DNA from: Prinia subflava
Taxonomy: Eukaryota; Chordata; Aves; Passeriformes; Cisticolidae
DNA length: 64,000 nucleotides
Assembly: GCF_021018805.1 (NCBI RefSeq)
Contig: NC_086248.1
Coordinates: forward strand, 23,196,922 to 23,260,921
Reading direction: 5' to 3'
The position numbers were made by a program, and so were the translations under genes. The notes below the pieces were generated by a model. That model was not told the DNA's origin, did no database searches, and saw only the letters and a list, made by a program, of their open reading frames with translations. This document shows positions 61,476 through 64,000 of this stretch, piece after piece. Numbering within the stretch: the first letter of the stretch is position 1; each line of letters opens with the position of its first letter.

Positions 61476-64000
61476 CTCAGGTTTCACATAATAAGGTAAA
61501 GACATGAAACTTTCCTAGTAAACAGTTAAGAACTGGACTGCTGCTCTTCCTGAGTGATGCTGACCAGTAAGTCAATCCCTGATTTCTATCTGTTGGAAAG
61601 GCTTGGGCTTTGGAATTGGAAAGAGAATCAGTACTGCCTGTGCTTGTAGAAATGATAATAGTAATCTCATACTGATCGATGGAGAAGTTTTTTGGTTGCA
61701 GTCAAATGATTGGGAAGGAGCATCTCCTCTTTTAAGTTTGACTATCCTAATAAAAAAAAGTCCCTCTCCAGTTTTGCTAATGATCACAGACAGGTAAACC
61801 TGTCCTTCAAAGTTGCAGAATGCTGGGAAGGCTGTCCCTTGCTACAGTTTTGCATCCCTATGGTTGGAATTTTTTATTTTTCTTAAATATAGTGATTAGC
61901 TATGATTGGTTGCATGTGGAAAACTGAAAATATCAGAAAGTGAACTCTGACACTGCTAGCCTGAAAAGTTCAAAGCTATTAATTCTTTTTTATCTTGCAA
62001 CAGAAATTCTGGGGGTTCCTATGTCTTCAGTTGTAGTATTTCTCATTATTTTCTTGTGTTTGGCAGTGAAGGAAAAATGATGCCCAGACACCTGTCACAT
62101 CATCTAATTTTTCTGTCTTCTAATAGATTACTTTATTTTTTCTTCTTTCCACGTGGCAGTACTGGATTTGGTTAGGATGGGCTCATTTTTTCGCATCTTT
62201 CTAGGACCAAAGCAGAGGTACTATGTTTGGTGAGGAAAAAAATACAGTTGAAATTAACTTTTGCAACCAGAGAAAACTTGAAAAATATCAGTATCAAAGG
62301 ACTGATAAGAGAAAGGCCAGCCAGAAAGTAAATTACAGCTTTGAATAATTGCTGTTTAAGAATACTGAATAGTAATCATTCATTACAATTGCCAATTATT
62401 TTCAGCTATGAGCCACAATTACTTGAACAAATTAATATAGTACTACTTATAAATTGTTTCTAAAAGCAGGCTTAAAGTTTTGAGTCCTCGTTTATAAATA
62501 CAGAGTGAAATTAACCTGATTATTTTAACATTCCTACGCTATGTACAGCACTGTCTTTTGGTTCATACACTAATAAGACTGAAGATTATATACTTCTGAA
62601 ATGCAGTTGTGAAGATCAAAATTGAGTATAAGGGTACTAAACAAATTTCAAAATCATTTGATGGACCTACAATAGCCAGAGAAGAAAGGGATTTGAAGAT
62701 CATTAAACTGATAGTATAATATACTCTCCCCTAAACTGTCTTTGTTCACACATGCACTTTTTTTTTCTTGCCTGCCTCCCACCCTCCAAAAGTTCTTTAT
62801 CCCTTGTATATTGGCCAAACCACCTAGGGTATATTGTTGAGTCCTGAAGTTGAAAACCTTCTTTCACTCCACTAAAACATGTATCTGAGTTTGAGACTAC
62901 TCTGAGGCTACTACTAATACTACCATGAAATTCTTTCAGAACTTCAGTCAGCTCTAAGGTACAAGAGGAGCACTTGGACTAAGTAATATGCAATTTAAAA
63001 GTACTTCAGTCGAAAAAGTTTCTTGAAAAGTATTTGAGACCTGTGTTCTTGATACAAAGACAAATGAGATCTAATATACATAGGCTGGAATTTAACCAGT
63101 GACAAATCCAAACCTACTCCTATCAAACTAATTCTTTGCATGAATACACTTTATTCTTGAGAACTATTCTGGAAAAACATTTTATGGTCTCATTTTCATT
63201 CATTTGTCACTTATGGAAAGAACTCATGACACGCTTATTGAAGCAAAGTTTGAGTTCACCTTCTTGAAAAGCAGGTTGTACAAAACAGGACTTTTTTTTC
63301 TTCTTGTCCTTCAGCTCCAAGAAACACCAGCTCAAATTTAGAAGAGAGAAATAATGCATTTTGATGCTGGATACCTCTTTTGTAGTGTAGGTCAATTAAA
63401 CATATAGAAGCATCACTTTTAAGTACTGGGGAGATTTAAAAATACTGTTTTTTCCTAGCTAAAATGAATGTTCTATATTTCAGATGACTTAGAAAAATCT
63501 TGTTGGCAGACACTAAAGAAGTACTTAATGCGACTGTGCTTCTAGGAAATATATAAAGGAAAGCTGAATCTGTCATTTATAACAAAGTCTGTATTCCAGA
63601 GAATAATTCAAAAATAATTCAGAAAGAAGTGTGTGCTCTGATTCAGACTATGAATATGCAACTCTTCAGGATTCAGAGATTAATGGTAAATAAAAGGACC
63701 AGTTAACTTAATACCACCTTTTCCAGTGTTGTATTAATAATAATCCTGTTACAAACATGCATTAGAACTCATAATGATGCTCACCAGATGTCTTTTTGCT
63801 GGTCAGAAAAGTAAATGCTCTTTTTTTTTTCAGTAAAAGCAACATGTAAAATAAAACAGACACAAAAAGCACAGAAGAAAAATTGCATAGTAGGGGGTGG
63901 AGGAGAAAGCAATTAACTTGAAAAATGTAGAACTAAAAATTAGAACATAGTTTGGCTAAGTTTTCCACTTGTTAACTGTAATTAAAGAGAACTGCTTGTC

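Larger units (their letters stand above)
53812..64000 (+). other. MCPH1 intron 9, first 10.2 kb
   Basis: I looked for a phase-0 exon encoding the BRCT2 opening (KPTRTLVMTS-like) and did not find one. The stretch contains a small inverted plus direct repeat at 54027-54079, an unassigned repeat-like block at 58014-58480, and a CR1 tail at 61262-61475. A short block near 63601-63690 is exon-like only in the wrong phase. In mammals ANGPT2 is nested antisense in a later MCPH1 intron; no ANGPT2 exon was recognised here. Confidence 0.75.

Noticed and set aside
63601..63690. Possible further MCPH1 exon (frame reading SDSDYEYATLQDSEING before a GTAAAT)
   Set aside because: Exon 9 ends in phase 0. From the nearest acceptor at about 63600 the required frame hits a stop within six codons, the acceptor tract is poor, and the peptide does not match the expected BRCT2 start.
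1..64000. CRISPR arrays, bacterial operons, phage or prokaryotic defence systems
   Set aside because: Introns, CR1 LINEs, CpG islands and MCPH1 show this is vertebrate nuclear DNA. No regularly spaced repeats or dense coding arrangement occur.

Overview
This window looks like a piece of a bird chromosome, or that of a closely related archosaur or turtle. It is AT-rich and sparsely genic. The recognisable dispersed repeats are 5'-truncated or internally deleted CR1 LINEs, several ending in the typical (ATGATTCTGTG-like) CR1 tail. I saw no SINEs, DNA transposons, tRNA or rRNA genes, and no bacterial-style gene organisation.

One protein-coding gene is clearly supported: the 5' two thirds of MCPH1 (microcephalin) on the + strand. 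Nine coding exons (32037-53811) were placed by hand. All eight introns inside the set are GT-AG, every junction keeps the phase, and the joined reading frame is 1785 nt (595 codons) with no stop. Exons 1-4 encode the N-terminal BRCT domain. Exons 5-7 encode a conserved linker. The 999-nt exon 8 carries the fast-evolving central region, with a basic nuclear-localisation-like cluster and a motif resembling the condensin-II (NCAPG2) binding segment of human MCPH1. Exon 9 ends just before the expected BRCT2/BRCT3 exons, which are not in the window; intron 9 runs off the right edge. The start codon lies in a CpG island (about 31805-32395) with NRF1-like and CHR-like motifs.

Layout: 1-31.2 kb is intergenic. 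It holds CR1 fragments at 1.9-3.6, 18.45-18.58, 22.8-24.75 and 24.76-25.14 kb, a small isolated CpG-rich islet with two CTCF-like motifs at 27.6-27.8 kb, and a weak candidate antisense exon at 28.1 kb. A CR1 tail at 31.2-31.8 kb abuts the MCPH1 CpG island. From 32.0 to 64 kb is MCPH1: short introns 4-6, long introns 3, 7, 8 and 9, two CR1 fragments arranged tail to tail in intron 8, and one CR1 tail in intron 9.

I did not find a convincing new multi-gene system. The most interesting items are: a predicted short MCPH1 isoform made by reading through the exon-8 donor into a short open extension with two polyadenylation signals; the CTCF-like islet upstream of the gene; a perfect 18-bp hairpin in a CR1 copy that looks like a template-switch mutation; and a CR1 copy that keeps part of the ORF1 esterase and the ORF2 linker but has lost endonuclease and RT.
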